The notes: generated from the sequence alone by a model not told the origin. 18,618 nucleotides of DNA from Eutrophocola sp963925675 (GCA_963925675.1 CAWUSW010000068.1:1-18618), one strand, 5' to 3'. Positions 1 through 8,143 are shown, counted from the stretch's first letter. Made by a program: numbers and translations.

Positions 1-51
1 CAGCACATTTCAGGTAAAGTGGTGGGATCGATGAAAAATCTCAAGTATTAA
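1..51 (+). CDS. possible 3' end of an upstream gene (partial)
   Basis: Frame 1 is open from the window edge to a TAA at 49-51 and would encode a 16-residue tail ending in ...SMKNLKY. It stops 6 bases before the ATG of the next reading frame, which is the spacing expected of an operon neighbour. The terminal aromatic residue would suit an outer-membrane beta-barrel, but 16 residues are too few to identify a family. A chance open stretch of this length is quite possible, so this is a weak call. Confidence 0.3.
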   Translation, partial: QHISGKVVGSMKNLKY

Positions 52-57
52 ACGCTT

Positions 58-349
58 ATGAAATTTTTATTGCCTTTTATCTTCTTTTTGTTGGCCCCGC
101 CCTGTTTCGCGAATGTGGAAATTGATGGCAAAAAGCGACGCCACCGGTTTAGCAAAAATCAATAATTTAGCCCCAGGTGAATACACATTTAAAATCTGGC
201 ATGAACGTGCACGACGTAGTGAGCAGTTTAGTACCTATGAAGTCAGCATCCCCGAAAATGGTGTTGCATCTGTTGAGATTGAGCTGGACCTGGGCCGCGA
301 TCGCCGCATCCGCCGAGCACCAACAGGATCAGGCAGCAGTTACCATTAA
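58..349 (+). pseudogene. broken cupredoxin-like 'methylamine utilization' protein, internal deletion plus frameshift
   Basis: A good signal peptide starts at the ATG at 58 (MKFLLPFIFFLLAPPCFA, then NVEIDG), but this frame stops at 165 after 35 codons. The next frame, open to 349, carries what looks like the C-terminal end of the cupredoxin-like proteins often annotated 'methylamine utilization protein': AKSDATGLAKINNLAPGEY, FKIWHERA, and a basic RRIRRAP tail. In that family the signal peptide is followed by roughly 100 or more residues, including the copper-site region, before this segment. Here they are joined at about 110-130, in different frames. What I see is the signal peptide and the tail in two frames; the family assignment is from memory of its C-terminal pattern. 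Such genes commonly precede a membrane cyclase or GGDEF gene, as here. It could instead be an assembly error. Confidence 0.6.
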
Positions 350-386
350 CTGGTATTATTGAATCCCTCCCAAACAATACAAAATC

Positions 387-2324
387 ATGCCTGCCCCGTT
401 TGTTTTACAGTTCAAAAGTTATAGCTCGCGGATAATTACCTATCTGGTAATTCTGTTTTTGCTGATTCTGGGTACTGTATTTTTCTCAGTCAATCGTTCC
501 ACCTATAACAACACACGTGACGTTATAGATGACAGCCTGGATATAGGCCGCGAAGTTTTCATTCGCTTGATTGATGAGCGTGAGGCTAATTTCAAGGTAA
601 CTTTTCGCGCCCTTGCCCTGGATTTTGCCTTTCGAACTGCCTATAACACCGGTGACTTTGACACCATGTTATCTGTCAGTGAAAACTTGCTGGCACGCAC
701 GCAAAATGCAGATATGTTGATGGTAGTGGATTATGACTACCTGATGGTGGCCGACACACTGCAGTTACATGCACCAGAAACAGAGTTTCCCTGGACCTAC
801 TTGCTCGAAGATGCTGAAGACGATGATAACTATGAGACCAGCTCTTTCATTCTTATTGGTGACGTCGTTTATCACATAGTGGCCGTCCCAATTCTCACGC
901 CTCTGACCGATGGATGGATCATTGTTGGACAACGCCTCGATACCGACTACGTTACGTCACTGAAAGAAATTCTCTCCTCCGATGTATCTATTATTGAACT
1001 CAACCAGCGTGGCAATGGCAGACCAATAGCGACAACTTTATCTCCCACACAGGCAAATGAACTTGCAGTCGAATTTAATCTGTTTTCGGCTAATGCTCAG
1101 GCAACAGGGATGCTTGATCTGGCTGATGAAGAATTTGTGTTTCTCAATACTGCTCTCGTCGAACGTCCAGAACTTAAGCTCATTGCTTTGATCCAGCAAT
1201 CACTACCCGATGCCCTCGCCCCCTATCGCGAACTCGAACAACGCCTGATTTTGCTGTTTACGCTTGGTCTTTGTCTTTCCTTTGGCATGGCAATGTTCCT
1301 GGGTCGCTCAATTAGCAAGCCTGTATTGTCACTGGTTAAACGGGTCAACAAAATTGAACAAGGGGATTATTCTGTTAGTCAGAGCAGCAAACGCAACGAT
1401 GAAATCGGCAAGCTTGAAATCTCGGTTGACACTATGGCAAGGGGTCTGGCGGAGAAAGAAAAAGTCCGAGATTTGCTCGGTAAGGTGGTCTCCAGAGATA
1501 TAGCCGATGAGTTAATGAGTGGTCAGGTGAAGCTGGGCGGCGAAATCCGTATTGTCACTATTCTGTTTTCCGATATTCGCGATTTCACCACCCTTTGTGA
1601 AGGCAGAGCACCTGAAAAAATTCTGAGCTTGTTGAATAATTACCTGACACAAGTCAGTGCGGCTATTGATGAGCATCATGGTGTTGTCGACAAATATATT
1701 GGTGATGCTGTGATGGCGCTTTTTGGCGCTCCGGTAAAAAGTGACAGTGATACATACAATGCACTTGCTGCAGCTTTGCAGATAAATGAAAACGTTGTCT
1801 CATTAAATAAAATCAATGCTGAACAAAATCTACCCTTGTTAAATACCGGGATCGGTCTGCATACTGGACAGGTTGTGGCAGGTAACCTTGGTTCTGCTAA
1901 CAGACTTAATTACACCGTTATTGGCGACCCGGTTAATCTGGCATCACGACTGGAGTCTCTGACAAAAACTTATGGCGTCAACATCATTGTCAGTGAAGAG
2001 ACGAAGAATCAAGGCGCCGGTTTTATCTATCGCGAGCTGGACCTGGTAAGAGTAAAAGGCAAGGTGCAACCCGTCAGGTTGTATGAACTTATTGGTTTAA
2101 AAGAAAATGCTACACCCGAAATCATGGATGATGTTGAGCGCTTTGAAGAAATGCTTTCCTGTTATCGCAAGCAAGAATGGCACTCTGCCCTGAAAATTAT
2201 TGAGACAATACAGAAAGAATCAGCAACAGTTCTCTGCCAATTATTCCAAGAGCGTATAGAGACATACCAAAAGTCTTCGCCAGGGCCGGGCTGGGATGGT
2301 GTTTTTACTTTCCAGAGCAAATAA
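387..2324 (+). CDS. membrane sensor class III adenylate cyclase (Cache-like, HAMP, CYC)
   Basis: This probably makes cAMP from ATP in response to a periplasmic signal. The 645 residues run: TM helix about 15-35; periplasmic sensor region about 36-282, resembling a double Cache fold; TM helix about 286-306; HAMP about 307-358; class III cyclase domain about 385-565. Metal-binding aspartates are D396 (FSDIRDF) and D440 (KYIGDAVMALFG). The purine-contacting pair is K436 and T510, and the transition-state residues are N517 and R521 (VNLASRLE), so the catalytic set is complete. Thr rather than Asp at the purine position is the class IIIb pattern, which in characterised members goes with bicarbonate stimulation. 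The C-terminus ends with a PGPGWDGVF tail, often seen in this family. No strong ribosome-binding site precedes the ATG. The upstream partner gene is broken. A guanylate cyclase is unlikely given Lys/Thr. Confidence 0.9.
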   Translation: MPAPFVLQFKSYSSRIITYLVILFLLILGTVFFSVNRSTYNNTRDVIDDSLDIGREVFIRLIDEREANFKVTFRALALDFAFRTAYNTGDFDTMLSVSENLLARTQNADMLMVVDYDYLMVADTLQLHAPETEFPWTYLLEDAEDDDNYETSSFILIGDVVYHIVAVPILTPLTDGWIIVGQRLDTDYVTSLKEILSSDVSIIELNQRGNGRPIATTLSPTQANELAVEFNLFSANAQATGMLDLADEEFVFLNTALVERPELKLIALIQQSLPDALAPYRELEQRLILLFTLGLCLSFGMAMFLGRSISKPVLSLVKRVNKIEQGDYSVSQSSKRNDEIGKLEISVDTMARGLAEKEKVRDLLGKVVSRDIADELMSGQVKLGGEIRIVTILFSDIRDFTTLCEGRAPEKILSLLNNYLTQVSAAIDEHHGVVDKYIGDAVMALFGAPVKSDSDTYNALAAALQINENVVSLNKINAEQNLPLLNTGIGLHTGQVVAGNLGSANRLNYTVIGDPVNLASRLESLTKTYGVNIIVSEETKNQGAGFIYRELDLVRVKGKVQPVRLYELIGLKENATPEIMDDVERFEEMLSCYRKQEWHSALKIIETIQKESATVLCQLFQERIETYQKSSPGPGWDGVFTFQSK

Positions 2325-2333
2325 AAAATCAAA

Positions 2334-2363
2334 AAAAAACCGGGGGATATACCCCGGTTTTTT
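2334..2363. terminator. bidirectional Rho-independent terminator
   Basis: Two 12-base arms (AAAAAACCGGGG and CCCCGGTTTTTT) pair perfectly around a 6-base loop. Because the A run precedes and the T run follows the GC core, the same element ends the cyclase transcript on the + strand and the ligAB transcript on the - strand. It lies 9 bases after the cyclase stop codon and 14 bases beyond the ligB stop. Confidence 0.9.
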
Positions 2364-2377
2364 ATTAGCAATACAAA

Positions 2378-3220
2378 TTAATACTGGTTTTCCAGCACCA
2401 TTACACCGGCACCGGTATTTGAGATTGGCGCGTGATAATGCTTATGAATAATTTTCGCATCGTCTTGTAATGCGCCACGCATTACCAGCCACATGATAGT
2501 TTCTATTCCTTCAGTGCCAGTCCTGCGCATAATTTCGCTATTGGAAAACTGGGTAAACCATTCCGGGTCCGTAGCAATTTTATCCATGCATTCAATATCA
2601 AAATCAACATCGATCAAACCCGCACGTTCACCCTGTAACTGATGAGACATCCCGCCGGTGCCAAATATAACTACGCGGGTATCTTCCGGATAGGATTCGA
2701 TTGCCTTACCCAGCGCACGTCCAAGCTTCAGACAGCGCGCTGCAGTCGGTACAGGATGCTGCACGACATTCACAGCCAGAGGGATAGTCTTCACTGGCCA
2801 TTCTTTCAGCGTGCCATAAAGAGCGCGCAGAGGATTTACGAAACCATGGTCCACCAACATCTCCTGACAGGTACAGATATCAAATTCCTGTTCAACCAGG
2901 GACTCAGCGATATGCCAGGATAATTCGGCGTCTCCGGGGAAAGGGGCCTGAGGCTTTAATCCCCAGCCTTCATCGGCATTTTCGTATATATCTGCACAAC
3001 CCAATGCAAAGGTGGGTACTTTATCCAGAAAGAAATTTAAGCCGTGATCGTTATACACTACAATAACAACATCAGGCGCTGCTTTTCTCAGCCATTCTTT
3101 TGCTGGCTCGTAACCATCAAAGAAACGCTTCCAATAAGGTTCCTGCTGCAAATTGTTTTCAATGGCATTACCCACTGCTGGTATGTGTGAGGATGTTAAT
3201 CCTCCAATAATTTTAGCCAT
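2378..3220 (-). CDS. ligB: protocatechuate 4,5-dioxygenase beta (catalytic) subunit, LigB-type
   Basis: This is the catalytic subunit of a class III extradiol dioxygenase, an Fe(II) enzyme that opens the protocatechuate ring between C4 and C5 in the cytoplasm. At 280 residues it is near the usual size (about 300). Ligands expected from the LigB family are present at a constant offset: H12 (SSHIPAVG), H59 (NDHGLNFF) and E240 (GTEGIETIMW), plus the catalytic-base histidine H193 (GGMSHQL). The ATG at 3218-3220 was chosen because GGAGG sits 8 bases upstream and the protein then begins MAKIIGGLTSSHIP. A longer in-frame start at 3253 would add 11 residues without this support. It overlaps the end of ligA by 8 bases, indicating translational coupling. 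Substrate could also be gallate or a methylgallate, but pobA in the same window favours protocatechuate. Confidence 0.9.
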   Translation of the reverse strand: MAKIIGGLTSSHIPAVGNAIENNLQQEPYWKRFFDGYEPAKEWLRKAAPDVVIVVYNDHGLNFFLDKVPTFALGCADIYENADEGWGLKPQAPFPGDAELSWHIAESLVEQEFDICTCQEMLVDHGFVNPLRALYGTLKEWPVKTIPLAVNVVQHPVPTAARCLKLGRALGKAIESYPEDTRVVIFGTGGMSHQLQGERAGLIDVDFDIECMDKIATDPEWFTQFSNSEIMRRTGTEGIETIMWLVMRGALQDDAKIIHKHYHAPISNTGAGVMVLENQY

Positions 3221-3614
3221 TCCAATAACCTCCAGCGCTTTCCAGCTTCTCAATCAGGCCATCCGCTCGTGCCTGCAGCTTGGCTTGAAATTCTTTAGTA
3301 GTAATACCTTGAAAGGCTGCGCCGGCGTCTTGTACCGAGGTCCCTCTTGGAATTGCCATCTTTGCCATATAGTAAATATTGCAGCCCAGGCGCAACATTC
3401 TCAAAAAGTCTTTCTGCACGACACATTCCTTAAAGTCGCCAGTCACACCATATTTGTCACAATAAGCAACCGGATCGGCCTCAAATTCATCACGGCATTC
3501 TTCCTTATTAAAGGTAAAAAGCATCTTGTTGATATTATAGGATTCATGGGCAGTCTTGCCGTCGAACACATAAGTGCCCGGTATATCTTCATAATCGTGC
3601 TTTGTCCAAACCAT
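3213..3614 (-). CDS. ligA: protocatechuate 4,5-dioxygenase alpha subunit, LigA-type
   Basis: This is the small subunit of the LigAB extradiol dioxygenase, which packs over the LigB active site and has no metal ligands of its own. The 133 residues match the usual size of a stand-alone LigA (about 140). They begin with the family-type sequence DIPGTYVFDGKTAHESYNIN and contain GCNIYYMAKMAIPRGTSVQ near residues 78-96. The stop codon (3213-3215) lies inside the first codons of ligB, so the two subunits are probably made in fixed ratio. There is 146 bases of non-coding DNA upstream, with a TATAAT-like box, so ligAB may have its own promoter. No later ring-cleavage genes (ligC, ligI, ligJ, ligK types) are in the window. 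Confidence 0.9.
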   Translation of the reverse strand: MVWTKHDYEDIPGTYVFDGKTAHESYNINKMLFTFNKEECRDEFEADPVAYCDKYGVTGDFKECVVQKDFLRMLRLGCNIYYMAKMAIPRGTSVQDAGAAFQGITTKEFQAKLQARADGLIEKLESAGGYWNG

Positions 3615-3691
3615 AAGGAGTCACCCTGCTAGATTTAAAATTTGTATTTTTTATTAAATATCAATGAGAAATGCGACTTTAACGAGGCGCT

Positions 3692-3697
3692 ATTATA
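3692..3697 (-). promoter_or_regulatory. candidate -10 box (TATAAT) for ligAB
   Basis: Read on the - strand this is a perfect TATAAT, in the AT-rich gap between the DUF6152-like gene and ligA. It would give a leader of about 70 bases. I see no convincing -35 hexamer at the right spacing, so an activator-dependent promoter or a chance match are both possible. Confidence 0.3.
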
Positions 3698-3760
3698 GTA
3701 AAAGAAACTAGGCTCGTACTGATATAAAACAACTTTTCCTTTGCTGACTTAGAACTCCCA

Positions 3761-4840
3761 CTAATCCCCGATAATCAAACTGTCATCACCGGATGTACGG
3801 GAAAACATCGAGGCTGCCTCAAGTTCACATTTGTACTCATACATAGGGGTGTCATCGGCAATGCGCGCCAGCTCAAGCCGGCCAATATAGGGCTGAGAAA
3901 GATAAATAGGGTCCTTTAAAGTATATTCATAGATCAGGGTCTGACTATCTTCACTGACAGAAAAACGCTCTGTTAGCGTCTTCCTGGCACTGCCTGGCAT
4001 ATCTGCCCCGCCACCAAGTTTTTGAGTGGCGCCACCCAGCCCCCATCGTGACGGAATATAACCACCACTTTTCAGTACCAGGGTCTCCCCTTCTACTGAG
4101 GCCCTTACCACACCAAACAATCCATCCAGACGAGGTCTTACCAATTTACCATTCAGCGGGACTCGCCGTGTGACTTCCCAGGCCTGGTTGTAAAGCACGG
4201 CGGCTTCATCTTCAAAGCCCAGGTCAAAAAGATAGGGGGCATTAAACATATCGGGGAAGTTCATCGGTTCACAGGTATTCGCTGGAGACAATTTTGCATC
4301 GTAGCTGTCCCAGGCCTCCCTGCCTCTGGCATTCAGGGGCAGGATCATCCCGGAACCAAAACCACCCGGTGAACTCCAGCGTCCGGCCAGACGATCAATT
4401 CCTGTCAGTCCGGCAAGCTCACCACTACTTACATTTTCATAGGGCGCGCTCTCTGCCCGACTGAATCGCTGTTCGCCCTTGATGAAAGTGGAGGAATTAA
4501 CAAAACGATAACCCGCCTCCCTGTTGGGATTGGCAATGATGGTGATTTCATCACCCGCTTGAAAACTGTCCTGGCTAATACCCATGCGGCGTAAGCCGGC
4601 AGCAGCTGAGGATTCAATTTCCCAACGTTGTGCGATGGTTTCTTGCGGCTCGCCATCAATATAACTTATACCATCCACCACCATCGACGCATGAGGACTG
4701 CGTAATTTGAAGTCCACTACAGTACCCCGGATCTCCATTTGTCGGGACATGTCGAAATGCAGGCTGAAAGAATGATGTGCCTGAGCCGGGACTATTGAAG
4801 ACAGACTCATCAGTACAATAATTTTTAGCAATAATTTCAT
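3761..4840 (-). CDS. exported DUF6152-like protein of unknown function
   Basis: Molecular function is unknown. The 359-residue protein has a clear Sec signal peptide (MKLLLKIIVLMSLSSIVPAQA, cleavage before HHSF). The mature N-terminus AHHSF...FD, followed by IRGTVVDFKLRSPHASMVV and a small beta-rich region to about residue 125, is the pattern of the DUF6152 family. The remaining 230 residues form a second, glycine-rich and probably beta-rich segment (PMNFPDMFNAPYLFDLGF near 195-215; YKCELE near the end) that I do not recognise. It starts 24 bases after the DUF8021-like gene with an AAGGA ribosome-binding site at about 4849-4854, so the two are probably co-transcribed. Location is likely periplasmic. 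The position just upstream of ligAB hints at a role with aromatic substrates, but that is inference only. Confidence 0.7.
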   Translation of the reverse strand: MKLLLKIIVLMSLSSIVPAQAHHSFSLHFDMSRQMEIRGTVVDFKLRSPHASMVVDGISYIDGEPQETIAQRWEIESSAAAGLRRMGISQDSFQAGDEITIIANPNREAGYRFVNSSTFIKGEQRFSRAESAPYENVSSGELAGLTGIDRLAGRWSSPGGFGSGMILPLNARGREAWDSYDAKLSPANTCEPMNFPDMFNAPYLFDLGFEDEAAVLYNQAWEVTRRVPLNGKLVRPRLDGLFGVVRASVEGETLVLKSGGYIPSRWGLGGATQKLGGGADMPGSARKTLTERFSVSEDSQTLIYEYTLKDPIYLSQPYIGRLELARIADDTPMYEYKCELEAASMFSRTSGDDSLIIGD

Positions 4841-4864
4841 CGGGACAATTCCTTCAATTGAGTT

Positions 4865-5788
4865 TTACCAGCCGCCACGACCTGGACCGTAATCCGCTGG
4901 CCACACACTTGGGTTTTGATCAGGCAGATTGAAAAGAACTGCATGTACTTCCTGAATCATCCCATTTTTCATCTGAAAAAATTCAGCTACCAGACGATCG
5001 TTGGATGTCGCGACACTTTGACTTTCCATGCCATCTTTTAAACCAAAGCGTACCATGGACAGGACGATCCCACGCTCCTCATCCACTACCGAATAACGTC
5101 GATCCCACAGGTTACGACCAATAAACCGCCCCGTATCGAAACCGTCTGGCGCAGAACGGAAGCCACCGTCCGGGAACTGCCCGGTGGTCTGCAAGCCATT
5201 TTCAAATCTGTGAGTGTCATACAAAAGATCAGCGGGATGGTATTCATCAGTACCATTGGTCTGAAAGGCGCGCCAGTAACTTTCCGCACCAGCGATAAGA
5301 CCGTAATATGAATCCCGGTCTGCGACACGAATGGAATTGGTTAAATTAAGAGAAAGAGGATAATCCACCAGCCGTTCTGGCCCCCACAGTCTGTCAGCAT
5401 CACCTTCGTTAGCACGAACTATTTCTACTTCGGTAATAGCATTTTGTGCCACCTTTAAGCGCACCATGATCATGGTATAACTGTCGTCAGTATTTTTTAT
5501 CACCGCTTCAGAAGCTACATCGCCCAAACGTGGATTCGCAATATCCCAGCGATACACTATTTCCTGAGCCTGATCCCAGAATGCCTGATTCAGGCTAAGC
5601 AGAACATTGTTGTCACTGATCTTTGCACCATTCGCCAAAGGCACGGTATTCGGATTATTACTAATCAGTGCATTGAAGTAGGTATCCAGATGGCCACTTA
5701 AACAGGCTCTGTCACAACCAATCTGGGCATTTACGGAGCCCGTAAACCCTAGCGCGGCAATTAATATTGTTATTTTGATGATTTTCAT
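4865..5788 (-). CDS. exported DUF8021-like (NTF2/SnoaL-like) protein, function unknown
   Basis: This 307-residue protein has a Sec signal peptide (MKIIKITILIAALGFTGSVNA, then QIGCDRACL) and two close cysteines, C25 and C29. The beginning C-x3-C-L...LDTYFNALISNNP...PLANGAKISDNN is the pattern I associate with DUF8021 proteins, which have NTF2-like alpha+beta folds. The ending (RLVAEFFQMKNGMIQEVHAV) resembles the last strands of a SnoaL/NTF2-like barrel. No catalytic residues can be assigned. A GGGGG/AGGGG purine stretch precedes the ATG. Its ATG overlaps the stop of a possible small membrane ORF (ATGA). It is followed 24 bases later by the DUF6152-like gene. Family assignment is from pattern recognition and is moderate. 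Confidence 0.6.
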   Translation of the reverse strand: MKIIKITILIAALGFTGSVNAQIGCDRACLSGHLDTYFNALISNNPNTVPLANGAKISDNNVLLSLNQAFWDQAQEIVYRWDIANPRLGDVASEAVIKNTDDSYTMIMVRLKVAQNAITEVEIVRANEGDADRLWGPERLVDYPLSLNLTNSIRVADRDSYYGLIAGAESYWRAFQTNGTDEYHPADLLYDTHRFENGLQTTGQFPDGGFRSAPDGFDTGRFIGRNLWDRRYSVVDEERGIVLSMVRFGLKDGMESQSVATSNDRLVAEFFQMKNGMIQEVHAVLFNLPDQNPSVWPADYGPGRGGW

Positions 5789-5937
5789 TTCCCCTGCCCC
5801 CTTACATAACGCTTTAAAAGTGAGTAATAGTCAAAAATGATCGCATTCATTATTATCGAGAACACCGGTAACACGAAAAATAAGAATAAACACACATACC
5901 AACAATGTCCATGACAGGTGCTTGTAGAGTAAGTCAT
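5785..5937 (-). CDS. possible 50-residue single-pass membrane peptide between glk and the DUF8021-like gene
   Basis: An ATG begins one base after the glk stop codon (TGA-A-ATG), with AGG 8 bases upstream, and the frame stays open to a TGA that overlaps the next gene's ATG as ATGA. The predicted peptide begins with a Cys/His stretch (CHGHC), continues with a hydrophobic helix (WYVCLFLFFVLPVFSIIMNA), and ends in a basic tail (KRYVRGQGK), a plausible small inner-membrane protein with the C-terminus inside. I recognise no family. Both junctions look like translational coupling, which favours reality, but a 50-codon open frame in a 150-base gap also occurs by chance. The frame extends further upstream inside glk to 6003, and that part is surely only a shadow. 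Confidence 0.35.
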   Translation of the reverse strand: MTYSTSTCHGHCWYVCLFLFFVLPVFSIIMNAIIFDYYSLLKRYVRGQGK

Positions 5938-5938
5938 T

Positions 5939-6931
5939 TCAATAACCTGCAAGAGTGAGCTTGTTGGCGGCACCCAATAATCCCAGGTCATGTCGAGTGA
6001 CAACGCGCACTGGAATATCGGTTAAATAATCCGAGAAACGCCCTTTTGCTTCAAAGCGCTCACGAAACGCACTTCTGGCAAAAAAATCCAGCATGCCAGG
6101 AACAATCCCGCCGGTGATATAAACACCGCCAAGAGTACCCGCAGTCAACGCCAGGTTTCCCGCCACTGAGCCCAATATCCGGCAAAACAACCTGAGTGTT
6201 TCTTCGGACAGTGGATCACTGCCCTGCTGTCCCTGTAACGAAATTGATTCCGCTGTAGCAAGCGGCGCAGGTTTATCTCTGATTTTTGCCAAGGCCTTGT
6301 AAATATTGATTAAGCCTGCTCCACATAGCAAACGTTCCGCAGAGACCCGATCAAATTGTGTACTTAAAATTTCCTGGATTTGGTGTTCCAGACCATCCAA
6401 TGGCGCAAAATCGACATGTCCGCCTTCGCCATCTACAACAGTGAGATGATTTTTCCCGGGAATTGCCATGCTGACCCCAAGACCCGTACCTGGACCAATA
6501 ATTGCGATCGGCTTGTTTTGTTGCGCCTGCTTGCCACCCACTTGCACCCAGTCTGTGGCCGACAATTCCAGAACCCCAAACCCTTTGGCGGCAAAGTCAT
6601 TAATCAAATCAATCGACTCAGCTTGAAGAATTTCGTTTAAAGCGGTACGGGTAAAATGCCAGTGGCTGTTTAAAAAACTGATTTCTTCGTGATCAACGCG
6701 AGCAGCAAGCCCCAAACATGCAGCAGTCGGAAAGGCTGACCAATTATTGTTTTCCCGCATCGAGGCTAGAATATATGAAAGTGCATAAGTGAAATTTTCA
6801 TGCCCGGCAACAATGACAGTAGTTATATCGAGCAGCTGATTGCTGCCTGAAACCTTTCTGGCAAAACGCGCATTGGTAGCACCAATATCGGCGACCAGGC
6901 TCCAGGTCTGACAAGAATGATTACTGCTCAC
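5939..6931 (-). CDS. glk: glucokinase (ROK-independent Glk family)
   Basis: This cytoplasmic enzyme phosphorylates glucose to glucose 6-phosphate with ATP. Its 330 residues match the family (E. coli Glk is 321). Motifs in order: phosphate-1 loop ADIGATNARFA (14-24); LINDFAAKG with the catalytic aspartate D112; GPGTGLGV (146-153); GEGGHVDFAP (168-177); and ITGGIVPGM near the C-terminus. The start is a GTG (6929-6931), with no good ribosome-binding site. There is no in-frame ATG between it and the DIGATN motif, and the upstream codons offer no better start. It is divergent from the alpha/beta hydrolase gene (124 bases apart) and leads the - strand series toward ligAB, though a glucose kinase has no obvious functional tie to those genes. 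Confidence 0.93.
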   Translation of the reverse strand: MSSNHSCQTWSLVADIGATNARFARKVSGSNQLLDITTVIVAGHENFTYALSYILASMRENNNWSAFPTAACLGLAARVDHEEISFLNSHWHFTRTALNEILQAESIDLINDFAAKGFGVLELSATDWVQVGGKQAQQNKPIAIIGPGTGLGVSMAIPGKNHLTVVDGEGGHVDFAPLDGLEHQIQEILSTQFDRVSAERLLCGAGLINIYKALAKIRDKPAPLATAESISLQGQQGSDPLSEETLRLFCRILGSVAGNLALTAGTLGGVYITGGIVPGMLDFFARSAFRERFEAKGRFSDYLTDIPVRVVTRHDLGLLGAANKLTLAGY

Positions 6932-7055
6932 GGAAGGACTTGTGCTCTTTCTGATGGTGAATTTTCGGGCTGTGCTTTTTGCCGGATTAGCCTATCATTT
7001 TTCCTTGGGAATAGTACACTTGGCTAAGCTTTGTTTAAAATATCCGGGAGCATGC

Positions 7056-8093
7056 ATGAAACATTTCCAAACATCATTAGTGAGATTTATATCAGGGCTT
7101 TGCCTCTTGACTGCAGGTCTACTAAATTCAATTTTTTCCTTTGCTGGCGGTGAAGCCGGCATTATCAGTGTGCGCGACCAGGGCCACTTTTATGTCGGTG
7201 GCGAAATGTCAGCACCGGCAGAAAATGGCTCAGTCCAGATATCAAACCAGATGTTTGTGGGATACCAGCTACCTGCTGTAAAACAACACAACTATCCCCT
7301 GGTACTTGTCCATGGCGGCGGCGGACAGGCAACTGACTGGTTCGGCACCCCGGATGGTCGGGATGGCTGGAGAGATTACTTTGTCGCCGCAGGGTTTGAT
7401 GTTTACTGGATAGATCGTCCTGGTTACGGCCGCTCACCTACCAACGTCAATTATGGTGAGCTTGCTGAAAGCGCGAACTCCAGCATTATCAATTTCCTGG
7501 CACGCTCCGAACACTGGCCTGGCGATTCACAAGACCCTACTGACCCGGCAATCGTAGAATGGCTATCCAGCTCACCTCCAGGTCCCTATGCAGGTGATGA
7601 TATTGCAGCTGCTGATATCAGTAAATTACTGGAAAGAATAGGTCCTGCAATCCTTATCACCCATTCCGCCGGCGCCGCCAGCGGTTGGCTCGCAGCAGAC
7701 ATAAATCCAGCGAATGTCGCGGGCATTATTGCCTTTGAACCCGGCGCCAGTAATTTGCTGCACGACATAAGAAAAGGACTGACCTTTCAACCTTCTCTGG
7801 CAGCAGATTTTGAGCCTACAGCAGATGCTGAGGGCTGTGATATGCAGTCTGGGGATGCACCTTCTCAACTTATAAACTATGCCGATATACCGGTTCACCT
7901 TGTGGGCTCTGAGCTCGGACTTATTGCCGGGCTCCCCTGTACAGTTAAAGTATTTGAGCAGGCAAGTGTTTTCGTTTCATATACCTATTTGCCTGATCTG
8001 GGTTTTAACGGCAATGGTCATTTCATGATGGCAGAAAAAAACAATGGCGAGATCGTCAGGATATTCATTGATTTGGCTACCAGCATTGAGTAA
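7056..8093 (+). CDS. exported alpha/beta hydrolase (esterase-like)
   Basis: A secreted or periplasmic serine hydrolase of unknown substrate, probably an esterase. From the ATG at 7056 it has 345 residues, with a signal peptide about 1-29 (ending SIFSFA, then GGEAG). The oxyanion region is LVLVHGGGGQATDWFG (83-98), the nucleophile elbow is ITHSAGA with S204, and the likely catalytic histidine is H322 (FNGNGHFMMAE). The acid is less certain (E228 in AFEPG, or a later Asp/Glu). The elbow has Thr in place of the first Gly of GxSxG. The start at 7056 was preferred over an upstream GTG at 6942 because GGGAG lies 5 bases before it and the signal peptide then comes first. It is followed 50 bases later by the DUF3500 gene, probably in one transcript. 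Confidence 0.8.
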   Translation: MKHFQTSLVRFISGLCLLTAGLLNSIFSFAGGEAGIISVRDQGHFYVGGEMSAPAENGSVQISNQMFVGYQLPAVKQHNYPLVLVHGGGGQATDWFGTPDGRDGWRDYFVAAGFDVYWIDRPGYGRSPTNVNYGELAESANSSIINFLARSEHWPGDSQDPTDPAIVEWLSSSPPGPYAGDDIAAADISKLLERIGPAILITHSAGAASGWLAADINPANVAGIIAFEPGASNLLHDIRKGLTFQPSLAADFEPTADAEGCDMQSGDAPSQLINYADIPVHLVGSELGLIAGLPCTVKVFEQASVFVSYTYLPDLGFNGNGHFMMAEKNNGEIVRIFIDLATSIE

Positions 8094-8143
8094 ATCACAA
8101 TATCTTTACTGGATTTCAAAAAGCAAAAAGGGGAGCAAAAGAC

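Noticed and set aside
39..46. TCTCAAGT also present at 39-46 and within the operator palindrome at 14419-14426, matching the heptamer array
   Set aside because: An 8-base word is expected about once by chance in a window this long when both strands are counted, so shared ancestry with the array is not supported.
3221..3253. Longer LigB start 11 codons upstream
   Set aside because: The ATG at 3220 has GGAGG at good spacing and gives the family-type N-terminus; the extension overlaps ligA further and has no ribosome-binding site.
6942..7055. N-terminal extension of the alpha/beta hydrolase from a GTG at 6942
   Set aside because: It would place 38 residues before the signal peptide, and the ATG at 7056 has its own GGGAG site.
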